Source of the DNA: Phycisphaerae bacterium
GTDB lineage: Bacteria; Planctomycetota; Phycisphaerae; Phycisphaerales; UBA1924
Direction: 5' to 3'
Assembly (NCBI GenBank): GCA_030426395.1
Contig: JAUHYE010000022.1
Coordinates: 1 to 39,165 of the forward strand
DNA length: 39,165 bases
Shown here: in pieces, positions 1 to 7,318 of the stretch
Numbering within the stretch: the stretch's first letter is position 1
Layout of the letters: each line of letters starts with the position of its first letter
Notes under the pieces: model-generated
Database searches by the model: none
Told to the model about the DNA's origin: nothing
The model's input: only the letters and a program-made list of their open reading frames with translations
Translations under genes and position numbers: made by a program

Positions 1-98
1 TCGACGTGGATCTCGATGGTGTAGGGGTTCGTCTGGGCCACCGCCAGCGACGCGGCCGCCAGCACGCCGCCGCCCGCAATCTTCATCCTCGCTCGCAT
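1..98 (-). CDS. Secreted protein, N-terminal part only
   Basis: This is the first 32 codons of a minus-strand gene that runs off the left edge. The start ATG at 98 is preceded by a good Shine-Dalgarno sequence (AAAGGAGCG). The translation begins MRARMKIAGGGVLAAASLAVAQ, a signal peptide with a likely cut after AVA or AVAQ. The mature start, QTNPYTIEIHV, closely resembles the mature start of the gene just upstream (QSDPYRMELRV), so the two are probably tandem paralogues. A C-terminal GC-type dockerin is expected by analogy but lies outside the window. Function unknown. Confidence 0.75.
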   Translation of the reverse strand, partial: MRARMKIAGGGVLAAASLAVAQTNPYTIEIHV

Positions 99-125
99 GA
101 TTCGCTCCTTTGCTCAGCAGGCCAA

Positions 126-806
126 TTAGCAACCAAGATCGAACCGGTTCTGGAACGCCAGGAAATCGAACACCGTCAACTCGCCATCGAAGTCGAAGTC
201 GGCCAGCTCTTCGCCCGCGTCGAACGCGTTGAGGAACGCGAGGTAGTCGCCGATCGTCAGCACGCCGTCGCCGTCGACGTCGGCCCGGCAGGGGACCACG
301 CGGATCGTCGCGTCGCCCTCGACCAACTCGTCCAGCCGCGACTCGGGCGGCGGGCAGCCCCAGCCGTGGATCTCGTACTGCGTGGTCAGCGTCGACAGCC
401 GCACGTCGAAGGGGAACGCGGTGTCCGGGGCCGTGACCGTCGCCCGCCAGAACAGCACCGGGTCGGGCTGTGGCCATTGGCAGTCGGCGCACGGCAGGCA
501 CAGCGAGCCGGCCAGGATGCCCTCGATGCCGTCGGCGGTCCGCTCGCCCGCCGACGTGCCCGGGCCCATCAAGGCGAGCAGTGCCTGGTCGCCGAACGCG
601 TCCGCGTGGCCCGTCAACACGCTCGTGCGGATGATCGAGGGGTACCAGTACCGCTGGTCGTTGTACCACGCCCACAGCTCGACCGTGGCGGCCTCCCCCG
701 GCTCGAGCACCGGGCGATCCACCCGCAGCTCCATCCGATAGGGATCCGATTGGGCCTGAGCGAACGCGGACACGGACAGAACAAACAAGAGGGCGATGCG
801 TTTCAT
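126..806 (-). CDS. Secreted GC-type dockerin protein
   Basis: A 226-residue exported protein of unknown role. The start at 806 follows a strong Shine-Dalgarno sequence (GAGGAGG); an in-frame ATG at 845 would put residues in front of a normal signal peptide and is not preferred. Residues 1-19 form the signal peptide (MKRIALLFVLSVSAFAQAQ). Residues about 20-170 look beta-rich, with four cysteines in CLPCADC and WGCPPP contexts. The last 54 residues are a paired Ca-binding dockerin-like module (DVDGDGVLTIGDYLAF, then DFDFDGELTVFDFLAF) that starts with a Cys and ends Leu-Gly-Cys. That layout matches the GC-type dockerin family of Phycisphaerae, thought to anchor proteins at or outside the cell surface. 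The gene lies 27 nt upstream of its truncated paralogue. Confidence 0.85.
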   Translation of the reverse strand: MKRIALLFVLSVSAFAQAQSDPYRMELRVDRPVLEPGEAATVELWAWYNDQRYWYPSIIRTSVLTGHADAFGDQALLALMGPGTSAGERTADGIEGILAGSLCLPCADCQWPQPDPVLFWRATVTAPDTAFPFDVRLSTLTTQYEIHGWGCPPPESRLDELVEGDATIRVVPCRADVDGDGVLTIGDYLAFLNAFDAGEELADFDFDGELTVFDFLAFQNRFDLGC

Positions 807-869
807 GGTGGCCTCCTCGCGGCGTGCATCTTCAGCATACCACAAGCCGCCCGATCCACCAAACCAATC

Positions 870-1745
870 TCAGCCCATCGCCGCCCGCAGCTTCGCTGCC
901 TGGGTAATGACCGCCGCCGCCGTGGCCGGCGTCACCTGCGTCGCCCCGTCGCTCCAGGCCCTGGCGGGCTCGGGGTGGCTCTCGATGAACAGCGCGTGCA
1001 CGCCCGCGACCACCGCCGCGGCGGCGAGCATCCCGCTGCGCTCGGGCCGCCCGCCGGTCTGCTCGCCCGAGCCGGGAAGCTGCGTGCTGTGCGTGGCGTC
1101 GAAGCAGACGGGCGCGGGGCCCCGATCGCAGAACGCCGAGCGGTCGAGCTCCATCATGTCACCGATGCCGATGAAGTCGTTGACCAGCCGGTGGTACCCG
1201 AAGAACGTGCCGCGCTCGGTGAGCATGGCGTTGTCGCAGCCCGCCTCGTGCAGCTTCTTGATGGGCCCGAGCATCTCGCGCGGGCTCAGGAACTGGCCCT
1301 TCTTGACGTTGACGACGGCGCCCTTGGGCGCGGCCGCTTGCGCGGCGGCCGTCAAGAGGTCACTCTGCCGGCACAAGAACGCGGGGATCTGGATGATGCT
1401 GGCCACCCCCGCGACGGAGTCGGCCTGCTCGGGCAGGTGGATGTCGGTGGTCACCGGGCAGCAGAGCTCGTCACCGATCTTCGCAAGCCACCCCAATCCC
1501 TGCTCGAGCCCCGGCCCCCGCGGCGACGACGCGCTGCTGCGGTTCGCCTTGTCGAAGCTGGCCTTGAACACGTACGCAAGCCCAGCCTCGTCGCACGCCG
1601 TCTTGAGCGCCCGCCCGACCTCCAGCCCCATCTCGTACGACTCGAGCGTGCACGGCCCGGCGATGACCAGCAGCGGGTGGCCGCCGCCAACGGGGATGGA
1701 GGGGCCGTGGGGGTTGGGAACGACGCACGGGGCTTGGTGTGGCAT
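870..1745 (-). CDS. kdsA: KDO-8-phosphate synthase (2-dehydro-3-deoxyphosphooctonate aldolase)
   Basis: Condenses arabinose 5-phosphate with phosphoenolpyruvate to KDO-8-phosphate, the committed step to the KDO sugar of lipopolysaccharide; cytoplasmic. The 291-residue length fits the family (about 270-290). Conserved blocks are IAGPCTLES (30-36), FKASFDKANRSS (60-71), QIPAFLCRQSDL (119-130), NVKKGQF, GTFFGYHRLVNDF, FDATHSTQLPG and FIESHPEP. Cys32, His219, Glu255 and Asp266 match the four metal ligands of class II (metal-dependent) enzymes such as Aquifex KdsA; the E. coli metal-free class has Asn where Cys32 stands. The start ATG at 1745 has no Shine-Dalgarno sequence, but TACCAT lies 6 nt upstream, suggesting a leaderless mRNA. 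The pathway partner kdsD is about 6 kb away. Confidence 0.95.
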   Translation of the reverse strand: MPHQAPCVVPNPHGPSIPVGGGHPLLVIAGPCTLESYEMGLEVGRALKTACDEAGLAYVFKASFDKANRSSASSPRGPGLEQGLGWLAKIGDELCCPVTTDIHLPEQADSVAGVASIIQIPAFLCRQSDLLTAAAQAAAPKGAVVNVKKGQFLSPREMLGPIKKLHEAGCDNAMLTERGTFFGYHRLVNDFIGIGDMMELDRSAFCDRGPAPVCFDATHSTQLPGSGEQTGGRPERSGMLAAAAVVAGVHALFIESHPEPARAWSDGATQVTPATAAAVITQAAKLRAAMG

Positions 1746-1751
1746 GGTCCG

Positions 1752-1757
1752 ATGGTA
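1752..1757 (-). promoter_or_regulatory. -10 box of kdsA, leaderless type
   Basis: TACCAT on the minus strand is separated by 6 nt from the kdsA ATG. With the usual 5-7 nt from box to transcription start, the message would begin at or next to the start codon. No convincing -35 box is seen. Confidence 0.5.
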
Positions 1758-1769
1758 CCGGCGTTGCCG

Positions 1770-1775
1770 TAGACT
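1770..1775 (+). promoter_or_regulatory. -10 box of the DinB-family gene, leaderless type
   Basis: TAGACT lies 6 nt upstream of the ATG at 1782 and there is no Shine-Dalgarno sequence. It is back to back with the kdsA box, so the 36-nt gap holds two divergent promoters. Confidence 0.5.
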
Positions 1776-1781
1776 GGCGGC

Positions 1782-2333
1782 ATGACCAACCCCCACGCCG
1801 AGCTCCTCGCCCACAACGTGCTGCACTGCCAGGCCCTCTTCGAGCGCTACCTCGCCGGCTTTACCGAGGCCAACCGCACGACGCAGGCCCCCAGCCTGCC
1901 CAACCACGCCGCCTGGACGCTTGGCCACCTGGCCCTCACCGCCCACCGCTGCGCCGACCGCGTGCGCGGCCGCGACGACCAGGGAGAACTGCCGCCGGAG
2001 CTGTTCGTGCTTGGCGATCGCGGCGACGCGCACCGCTACGCCACCGAGAGCGTGGCCTTCGGCTCGACGCCCACCGACGACCCCGACCGCTACCCAAGCC
2101 TCGTCCGCGGGCTCGAAGCCATGCACGAGGCCCACGACACGCTGGCCGGCGCTCTGCGAGACGCCAGCGACGACGCGCTCGCGCGGTCCACGCCCTGGGG
2201 CATCGGCGAGACCACCTTGAGCGACCTGGCGCTGCGCATGGGCTTCCACATCGCCACCCACGCCGGGCAGATCGTCGACCTCAGGCGGGCCCTGGGCTTC
2301 GGTTCGGTGCTCGGCCCGCCGGCCAAGCGTTAA
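1782..2333 (+). CDS. DinB-superfamily metalloenzyme-like protein
   Basis: A 183-residue protein with the DinB/YfiT four-helix-bundle pattern. WTLGHLALTAHR near residue 46 gives the first conserved His. A C-terminal HIATHAGQIVDLRRALG segment (about residues 152-168) carries the HxxxHxGQ metal-binding motif. Members bind a divalent metal and often act as thiol-dependent S-transferases (bacillithiol or mycothiol type), but substrates vary and none can be assigned here. The start at 1782 rests on the upstream TAGACT box. Divergent from kdsA, with no evident functional link. Confidence 0.85.
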   Translation: MTNPHAELLAHNVLHCQALFERYLAGFTEANRTTQAPSLPNHAAWTLGHLALTAHRCADRVRGRDDQGELPPELFVLGDRGDAHRYATESVAFGSTPTDDPDRYPSLVRGLEAMHEAHDTLAGALRDASDDALARSTPWGIGETTLSDLALRMGFHIATHAGQIVDLRRALGFGSVLGPPAKR

Positions 2334-2380
2334 GATCGCGCGCTTCACGCCGAATTCACGGCCCGTTCATGCTCGCGTGG

Positions 2381-2386
2381 TATGGT
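2381..2386 (+). promoter_or_regulatory. -10 box of the membrane protein/lipoprotein pair
   Basis: TATGGT lies 6 nt before the ATG at 2393, the same spacing as at kdsA and the DinB-family gene. This favours the start at 2393 over the in-frame ATG at 2369. Confidence 0.5.
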
Positions 2387-2392
2387 CTCTTG

Positions 2393-2773
2393 ATGCGTGA
2401 CCCACCCGCCAGACATGCCCGCGCACATCCCGGGCGCGAACCCGCCGGCCCGACGTGGGGCTGGGTTGTGCTCGTGTTCGTGCTGGCCGTCTTCGTATTG
2501 GGTGTGCTGGGCGGCGTGGTCGCCTTGGCCTATTCACCACTGGTGCAGGGCCTCTTCGGCCCGGCCACTCCGGAGCCCGCCGCGCCAGCCGGAGAGATCG
2601 ACGACGTCCCCGCGCCCGACAACACGGTCACCCAGACCGACGAGCGATTCGAGCGCGAAGCCGAGGCGCGGATGGGCGAGTCGGGCGAAGTCGACGAGAG
2701 CGAAGGCGGCGAGCAGGCCGGCCCGCCCCCACCCATAGAAGGGCTCGACACGCCCGTGGAGGATCCGCAATGA
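2393..2773 (+). CDS. Single-pass membrane protein with acidic tail
   Basis: A 126-residue unrecognised protein. A short basic N-terminus (MRDPPARHARAHPGREP) precedes one hydrophobic helix at about residues 23-45. The remainder is Pro- and Glu/Asp-rich and probably disordered (for example DDVPAPDNTVTQTDERFERE and GESGEVDESEGGEQ). The positive-inside rule suggests a cytoplasmic N-terminus and a periplasmic acidic tail. The stop overlaps the ATG of the next gene (ATGA at 2770-2773), so the two are probably translationally coupled and may act together at the envelope. No function can be named. Confidence 0.75.
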   Translation: MRDPPARHARAHPGREPAGPTWGWVVLVFVLAVFVLGVLGGVVALAYSPLVQGLFGPATPEPAAPAGEIDDVPAPDNTVTQTDERFEREAEARMGESGEVDESEGGEQAGPPPPIEGLDTPVEDPQ

Positions 2774-3159
2774 AGCGACTCGCCGTGCTCGCGCTTGTGA
2801 TGTTCGTGGTCGTGGCCGGTTGCTCGTCGCCGCGCACCGGCGTCCGCATCGGCGACAACACGCTCGAGCAGTTCGAGGCCGGCGTCACCACCGAGGCCTG
2901 GCTCATCGCCATCATCGGCGAGCCCACAACGTGGTCCATCGTCCAGGGCGTCGAAGACACGAAGGTCTACCGCTACGAACTCGTCGAGCGAAAGGGTGGG
3001 CTGATGAGCTTCTTTAGTGGCGACCAGCTCAGCACGTCGGTGGTGTACTTCATCATCACCGAGGGCATTGTGACGCGCTTCTGGACCGATCGCGAGGTCG
3101 AACGCACCCTGACCGGCCAGGCCGTCGAGCAGATCGGCGGGGTCAAGGCCAGCCCCTGA
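2770..3159 (+). CDS. Small lipoprotein, BamE/SmpA-like
   Basis: A 129-residue lipoprotein. The signal peptide MKRLAVLALVMFVVVAGC carries a lipobox (VAGC) with Cys18 as the lipidated residue. The mature part has a BamE/SmpA-like pattern: a GVTTEAWLIAIIGEPTTW helix-turn-strand segment, then strands containing YRYELVERKGG and VVYFIITEGIVTRFW. BamE proteins assist the beta-barrel assembly machine in the outer membrane, but the similarity is only at pattern level, so this is a tentative fold call. It overlaps the upstream membrane protein gene by 4 nt and is presumably co-expressed with it. Confidence 0.75.
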   Translation: MKRLAVLALVMFVVVAGCSSPRTGVRIGDNTLEQFEAGVTTEAWLIAIIGEPTTWSIVQGVEDTKVYRYELVERKGGLMSFFSGDQLSTSVVYFIITEGIVTRFWTDREVERTLTGQAVEQIGGVKASP

Positions 3160-3249
3160 TCCCGCGCCCGACCCCTCGCCAGACCGCCGCCCGACCGCCA
3201 CTTCCTGCCCATACACTGCGCCGACCGCCAACACTCGCAGGAGGGCCCC

Positions 3250-4131
3250 ATGAAGATCTACCACGTCGACGCCTTCACCCCCCACGTCTTCGGCGGCAAC
3301 CCCGCCGCCGTCGTCCCGGTCGAGCGGTGGCCGAGCGAGGCGGTCATGCAGCAGGTCGCCGCCGAGCAGAATCTCAGCGAGACGGTCTTCGTCGGGCCGG
3401 CCAGCGAGAGCGATGCCGATCGCAGGATCCGCTGGTTCACGCCCACCATCGAGATGGACCTGTGCGGCCACGCCACGCTGGCCGCGGCACACGTGCTGTG
3501 GAACCACGAGGCCGAGGTCGTCGAGCGGCTGACCTTCGAGAGCCGTAGCGGGCCGCTGACAGTCTGGCACGAGAAGCAGCACGCCGACGACTTGATCGTG
3601 ATGGACTTTCCCGCCCACGCCACCGAGCCCTGCGAGGCGCCGCCCGAACTGATCGAGGCGATCGGCATCGGTCCCGCCGAGGTGCTCCGCACGAGTAAGC
3701 CCGTGGCGACCGGCGACGATGCGTTCCCGAACTACATCGCCGTCTTCGACACCAAGCGCGACATCCACGAGCTCGCGCCAGACATGAAGAAGCTGGCAAA
3801 GGTCAACGCCCACGGCCTGATCGCCACCGCGCCGGGCGCGAGCCACGACTTCGTCTCACGCTTCTTCGCCCCCCGCGCGGGTGTTGACGAGGATCCGGTG
3901 ACCGGCAGCGCCCACTGCGCGCTCGCGCCCTACTGGGCCCGGCGCCTGGGCAAGAGCCGCCTGGCCGCGCGGCAGGTCTCCAAGCGAGGCGGCGAGCTTC
4001 GCTGCGACGTGGTCGAGAGCGCCTCGGGCGCTCGCGTCCTGCTGGCGGGCAAGGCCGTGACGTACAGCGTGGGCGAGATCGTGGCGAAGCTGGCCGAGGG
4101 CGAGCCGCAGGCGACGGAAGCGTCGGTATAG
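3250..4131 (+). CDS. PhzF-family isomerase
   Basis: A 293-residue member of the PhzF family (diaminopimelate-epimerase fold), soluble and cytoplasmic. Conserved features are the N-terminal YHVDAFTPHVFGGNPAAVV, the SETVFV segment near residue 45 with the family's catalytic Glu, the WFTPTIEMDLCGHATLAAAH block, and the C-terminal DEDPVTGSAHCALAPYW block. The length is typical (about 260-300). PhzF of phenazine synthesis isomerises trans-2,3-dihydro-3-hydroxyanthranilate. No phz genes are nearby, so this is one of the many family members of unknown substrate. The start at 3250 follows a strong Shine-Dalgarno sequence (AGGAGG). Confidence 0.92.
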   Translation: MKIYHVDAFTPHVFGGNPAAVVPVERWPSEAVMQQVAAEQNLSETVFVGPASESDADRRIRWFTPTIEMDLCGHATLAAAHVLWNHEAEVVERLTFESRSGPLTVWHEKQHADDLIVMDFPAHATEPCEAPPELIEAIGIGPAEVLRTSKPVATGDDAFPNYIAVFDTKRDIHELAPDMKKLAKVNAHGLIATAPGASHDFVSRFFAPRAGVDEDPVTGSAHCALAPYWARRLGKSRLAARQVSKRGGELRCDVVESASGARVLLAGKAVTYSVGEIVAKLAEGEPQATEASV

Positions 4132-4258
4132 CGCACGTCCGATAGCGAGAAACATCAAAGTAATAACCCCGATGCGATGCTGTACTGTGTTCGTCCGGTT
4201 TCGATCCGGCACGTTCTGGGTATGCTGTAGCATCATCCAACCCAAAGGAGGGACTCTC

Positions 4259-5587
4259 ATGCTCGTGGGACGCACCGCCACCGCTTCGCTCGTGTTCGCA
4301 GCCGCCGCTTTCGGGCAGGCTACCGACCCAACCGTTTTCGTGGGCAACAACGGCAACCTGCTCGGCGCCGTGACCAGCCTCCAGCCCGACGCCACCGGCG
4401 CGCTGGTGCAGGTCGACTACCTCATCATCGACGAACGCCCCTCGGGCACAGGCTCGCTGCCGGGCACGAACGTCGAGGGCATCGCGCTCTCGCCGAGCGG
4501 TCGATATCTTGCCACGGGTCATGCGACCGCGCTCGACCCCGAGCAACTCACCATCATCGAGGTGGATGCCGACGGCACGCTGGAGATCGTCGACACGTTC
4601 CTGGTGCCCAACGCGCCGCTGGGGATGGCGTGGGTCGACGACGAGCACATCGTGGTGGGCGAATCGAACCTGGGCGCCTCGTACGCGCGCGTGTATCGGT
4701 ACACGCCCGGCGGGTCGCCCATGGCCGGCTCGCTTGTCGAAGTGGACGCTACGCCCGAGGGCTCGTTCATTACGAATATCGAGGCCGACCACGACCAGCG
4801 TCGGATCTTCGTGCAGGACTCGGCCTTCGGCGGCGGCACGGCGAACGTGACGGCGTACGAGGTCGACGCCGACGGGCAGCTGAGCGAGACCGGATCCGTC
4901 TTCACCGCCCCCAACTTCGCGCTGGACATGTGGCTGGCTCCAAACGGCGAGTGGCTGTACGCCGGCGGCGGCATCAGCGGAACGGGCCGCGACGTGCTGG
5001 GATTCCGTGTCGGCGCGTTCGGCTCGCTCGAGGTGATGCCCGGCTCGCCCTTCATCAGCCCGGGCGATTCGCCGGCGTACATCACCGTGAGCCCCGACAA
5101 TCGTTTCGTGTACGCCGGCCACGGGCGCGACGCGACGGTGCAGGGCTTCTCGACCGATAGCGAGACCGGCGCGCTGCGCGTGCTGGGCGTGTCGTTCGAC
5201 GTCGGCGGGCAGGGCACGCTGGGCACCGTGGGGACGCTCGCGCTGCCGGCGGGCAACTTCCTGTTCGTCACCGACAACTCGACCTCGAGCGACGGCATGA
5301 GCGGCATCTACAGCTTCCGCATCGAGGACGACGGCGACATCACCCAGATCGGCGACATCGTGATGACCCCCGGGAGCCAGCCGGACAACTTCGTCGTCTG
5401 GCAGCCCGGCGGGGACACCTGCCGGGCCGACCTCGACGGCGACGGCCAGCTCACGATCTTCGACTTCCTGGCGTTCCAGAACCTGTTCGACGCGGGCGAC
5501 CCGATCGCCGACTTCGACGGGGACGGCTCGCTGACGCTGTTCGACTTCCTGGCGTTCCAGAATGCGTTCGACCAGGGTTGCGAATGA
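4259..5587 (+). CDS. Secreted beta-propeller (lactonase-like) GC-type dockerin protein
   Basis: A 442-residue exported protein. The start at 4259 follows AAAGGAGGG; an in-frame ATG at 4172 would add 29 residues ahead of the signal peptide and is rejected. Residues 1-19 are the signal peptide (ending AAAFGQA). Residues about 20-385 carry propeller-blade repeats with YLATGHA, WLYAGGG, FVYAGHG and FLFVTDN strands and linking VDADGTLEIV and VDADGQLSET phrases, typical of the 7-bladed lactonase/6-phosphogluconolactonase superfamily. Enzymatic activity cannot be inferred. The last 55 residues are a GC-type dockerin: DLDGDGQLTIFDFLAFQN, then DFDGDGSLTLFDFLAFQN, opening with Cys and ending Gly-Cys-Glu. 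Confidence 0.88.
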   Translation: MLVGRTATASLVFAAAAFGQATDPTVFVGNNGNLLGAVTSLQPDATGALVQVDYLIIDERPSGTGSLPGTNVEGIALSPSGRYLATGHATALDPEQLTIIEVDADGTLEIVDTFLVPNAPLGMAWVDDEHIVVGESNLGASYARVYRYTPGGSPMAGSLVEVDATPEGSFITNIEADHDQRRIFVQDSAFGGGTANVTAYEVDADGQLSETGSVFTAPNFALDMWLAPNGEWLYAGGGISGTGRDVLGFRVGAFGSLEVMPGSPFISPGDSPAYITVSPDNRFVYAGHGRDATVQGFSTDSETGALRVLGVSFDVGGQGTLGTVGTLALPAGNFLFVTDNSTSSDGMSGIYSFRIEDDGDITQIGDIVMTPGSQPDNFVVWQPGGDTCRADLDGDGQLTIFDFLAFQNLFDAGDPIADFDGDGSLTLFDFLAFQNAFDQGCE

Positions 5588-5830
5588 CGCGGTCGGCCGG
5601 GAAGATTTGTAATACTCCCGCCGTGCTTCGGCTCTGGCCTTCTTGAGGGCTTCGGCCTTTGCGAGGGCCTGGGCCCGCGCCTTCATGCGGGCGCGGATGG
5701 GCAGGACGATGCGGTTGAGGTTTTCGTCGAGCATGCGATGAAGATACGGCGACGGCTGGGGCCGTCAAGCCGAGCTTCGTGCAGCGCCGGCAGATTGCGC
5801 GCATTGGCGGTCATCGGGTGCGGATTGTGG

Positions 5831-6394
5831 TCAGTTGGTCGCCGGGTGCTGCTCGCGCCACTGGCGGCGCCAGTCTCCGGCGTGCGTCTTGATGGCCGCC
5901 TCGAATCGTGCGGCGTGCCATTGGGCGTTGCACTCGGGGCAGGTGGCCATGCCGTCGTCGTCTTGAGATACGTCGTTCTTGTGCAGATCGAGGGCGAGGT
6001 CGTGGCCGCAGGCGGGGCAGAGGCCGGCCTCGGCCCACGCGTTGATGGCGCGACGGTTGGTCTCGCGGGCGCGAGCGCTCGCGACGAAGGGCACCCAGCG
6101 GTAGGCGCAGGCAATAAGGAGCCCGATGGCAAGCATGACAGCGTGCCAGTACCAGTCTGGAAGTACCGGTTGGGACGAGACCGCCTGGATGATGACGAGA
6201 GTCAGGCCGGGGCCGATGGCAATCAGCAAGAAGGCAAAGAAGACCGACCAGTGCATGTTTTGCGAGTTGCCCAGAGAGACCTCGCCGCTGAGCTTCCTCA
6301 GTCGCTTTCCCGGCTTCTTCGGAAGATCCAACGCCTGGAGTTTCACGGCGTGGCCGAGGTCATCGGTCGGTTGGATGGGTTTCTTCGAGCTCAT
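5831..6394 (-). CDS. Two-TM membrane protein with C-terminal zinc ribbon
   Basis: A 187-residue protein of unknown function. The cytoplasmic start has a basic stretch (PKKPGKRLRKL), followed by two membrane helices at about residues 48-72 and 82-104. A cytoplasmic tail then holds a zinc ribbon: CPACGHDL, a short hinge, and CPECNAQW. Its ATG at 6394 overlaps the scpA stop (TGA at 6393-6391), so it is the second gene of a coupled pair with scpA. Zinc-ribbon membrane proteins of this sort are common and uncharacterised in Phycisphaerae; further examples lie at 12737-14370. The 243 nt downstream (5588-5830) hold no clear gene. Confidence 0.8.
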   Translation of the reverse strand: MSSKKPIQPTDDLGHAVKLQALDLPKKPGKRLRKLSGEVSLGNSQNMHWSVFFAFLLIAIGPGLTLVIIQAVSSQPVLPDWYWHAVMLAIGLLIACAYRWVPFVASARARETNRRAINAWAEAGLCPACGHDLALDLHKNDVSQDDDGMATCPECNAQWHAARFEAAIKTHAGDWRRQWREQHPATN

Positions 6395-7224
6395 GCTTCC
6401 TCGGGTGTATGCGCGTCGACCAATCCTAACCACACCTGTCCGGGCTCCTCGCCCTCGGGGCCATTGGGTATGGGGGCCCGCCAAGCGCGGAGGCGGACGT
6501 TGCGGATGAGTTCGAGGATGCCCAGGAACATGCCGATGGCCTCGCCTCGCGTGCGGCCGGTGAAGAGGGCGCTCAGGGGTAACGCGGGCTGGCCGGTGTC
6601 TTCGCGGGCGCGTTCGAGTCGGTCGATGGCGTCGGCCTGGTGGAGCTCGATGGGCGTGTCGTCGTCGGTGACGGTGTGCTCGCCCAGGCGGTCGAACTGG
6701 ATGCTGCTGGCGATGCGGTCGAAGGCTTCAACTAAGTCCGTCAGCGACAGGTCGTCCATATCGAGGGCGAGGTCTTCTTCGCTCTCGTCGCGGGCGGGGC
6801 GGAGAGCGGGGGCGACGCGGGCGCGGGCCTGCCATTGCTCGAGGCGCTCTTCGAGGGCGTCGGCGCGGTCGCGGAGGCGCTTGTACTCGAGGAGCTGGCG
6901 GACGAGTTCGGCCCGCGGGTCCTGGGGTTCTTTGTCTTCCTTCGTGTGCTCGCGCCTGGCGGCCTCGGCGTCCTCGGGGCTCAGGTTCTCGGCGGCGACG
7001 ACGCGGCTCTTGATCTCCGCCAGCGTGGCGGCCATGACCAGGAACTCGCCGGCGGTGTCGATGTCGATGGTCGACAGGTCGGCGATGGCCTCCATGTACC
7101 GCTCGGCGATGAGGGCGACGGGGATGTCGTGGATGTCGACCTCGTGGACGCGGACCAGGTGCAGGAGCAGGTCCATTGGCCCCTCGAAGGCGTCGACGGC
7201 GATGGCGGGGCCGGTGGCGTCCAT
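6391..7224 (-). CDS. scpA: Segregation and condensation protein A
   Basis: The kleisin subunit of the SMC-ScpAB condensin, which bridges SMC heads and compacts and segregates the chromosome. The 277-residue length is normal (about 240-280). The N-terminal domain has the signature FEGPMDLLLHLVRVHEVDIHDIPV (about residues 10-33), ERYMEAI and GEFLVMAATLAEIKSRVV. The middle is a charged, variable linker (residues about 90-190), and the C-terminal winged-helix region contains FLGILELIRNVRLRA. The start at 7224 is chosen because homology begins there and TACACT lies 5 nt upstream; there is no Shine-Dalgarno sequence. No scpB is adjacent; the zinc-ribbon membrane gene follows with a 4-nt overlap. 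Confidence 0.93.
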   Translation of the reverse strand: MDATGPAIAVDAFEGPMDLLLHLVRVHEVDIHDIPVALIAERYMEAIADLSTIDIDTAGEFLVMAATLAEIKSRVVAAENLSPEDAEAARREHTKEDKEPQDPRAELVRQLLEYKRLRDRADALEERLEQWQARARVAPALRPARDESEEDLALDMDDLSLTDLVEAFDRIASSIQFDRLGEHTVTDDDTPIELHQADAIDRLERAREDTGQPALPLSALFTGRTRGEAIGMFLGILELIRNVRLRAWRAPIPNGPEGEEPGQVWLGLVDAHTPEEA

Positions 7225-7229
7225 GGGGG

Positions 7230-7235
7230 AGTGTA
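7230..7235 (-). promoter_or_regulatory. -10 box of scpA, leaderless type
   Basis: TACACT on the minus strand, five C residues, then the ATG at 7224. No Shine-Dalgarno sequence is present. Confidence 0.45.
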
Positions 7236-7307
7236 AGGGGGGAGGGGGCAATGGGCATTGGCAATTGGCAATGGGGGGGAGCGGCCTTCGGCCTTGGGAG
7301 GCGGGCG

Positions 7308-7313
7308 TACCCT
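7308..7313 (+). promoter_or_regulatory. -10 box of kdsD, leaderless type
   Basis: TACCCT lies 5 nt before the ATG at 7319. The 94-nt gap between scpA and kdsD thus holds both divergent boxes. It also contains short TTGGCAA tandem copies near 7257-7272. Confidence 0.4.
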
Positions 7314-7318
7314 CACCG

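Noticed and set aside
3250-4131. Phenazine biosynthesis locus
   Set aside because: Only a PhzF-family gene is present; none of the other phz genes are nearby, and most PhzF-like proteins are unrelated to phenazines.
3803-5734. Long minus-strand open frame across the lactonase-like gene, with a natural-looking start (MLDENLNRIVLPIRARMKAR) at 5734
   Set aside because: Nearly all of it is antisense to a clear dockerin gene. The first 45 or so codons in 5588-5734 look protein-like (Lys/Ala-rich helix) and could be a gene remnant, but no stop is found before the opposing gene and no Shine-Dalgarno sequence was seen.
5738-7318. In-frame upstream extension of kdsD
   Set aside because: It is antisense to scpA and the zinc-ribbon gene, and family homology begins only near 7319.
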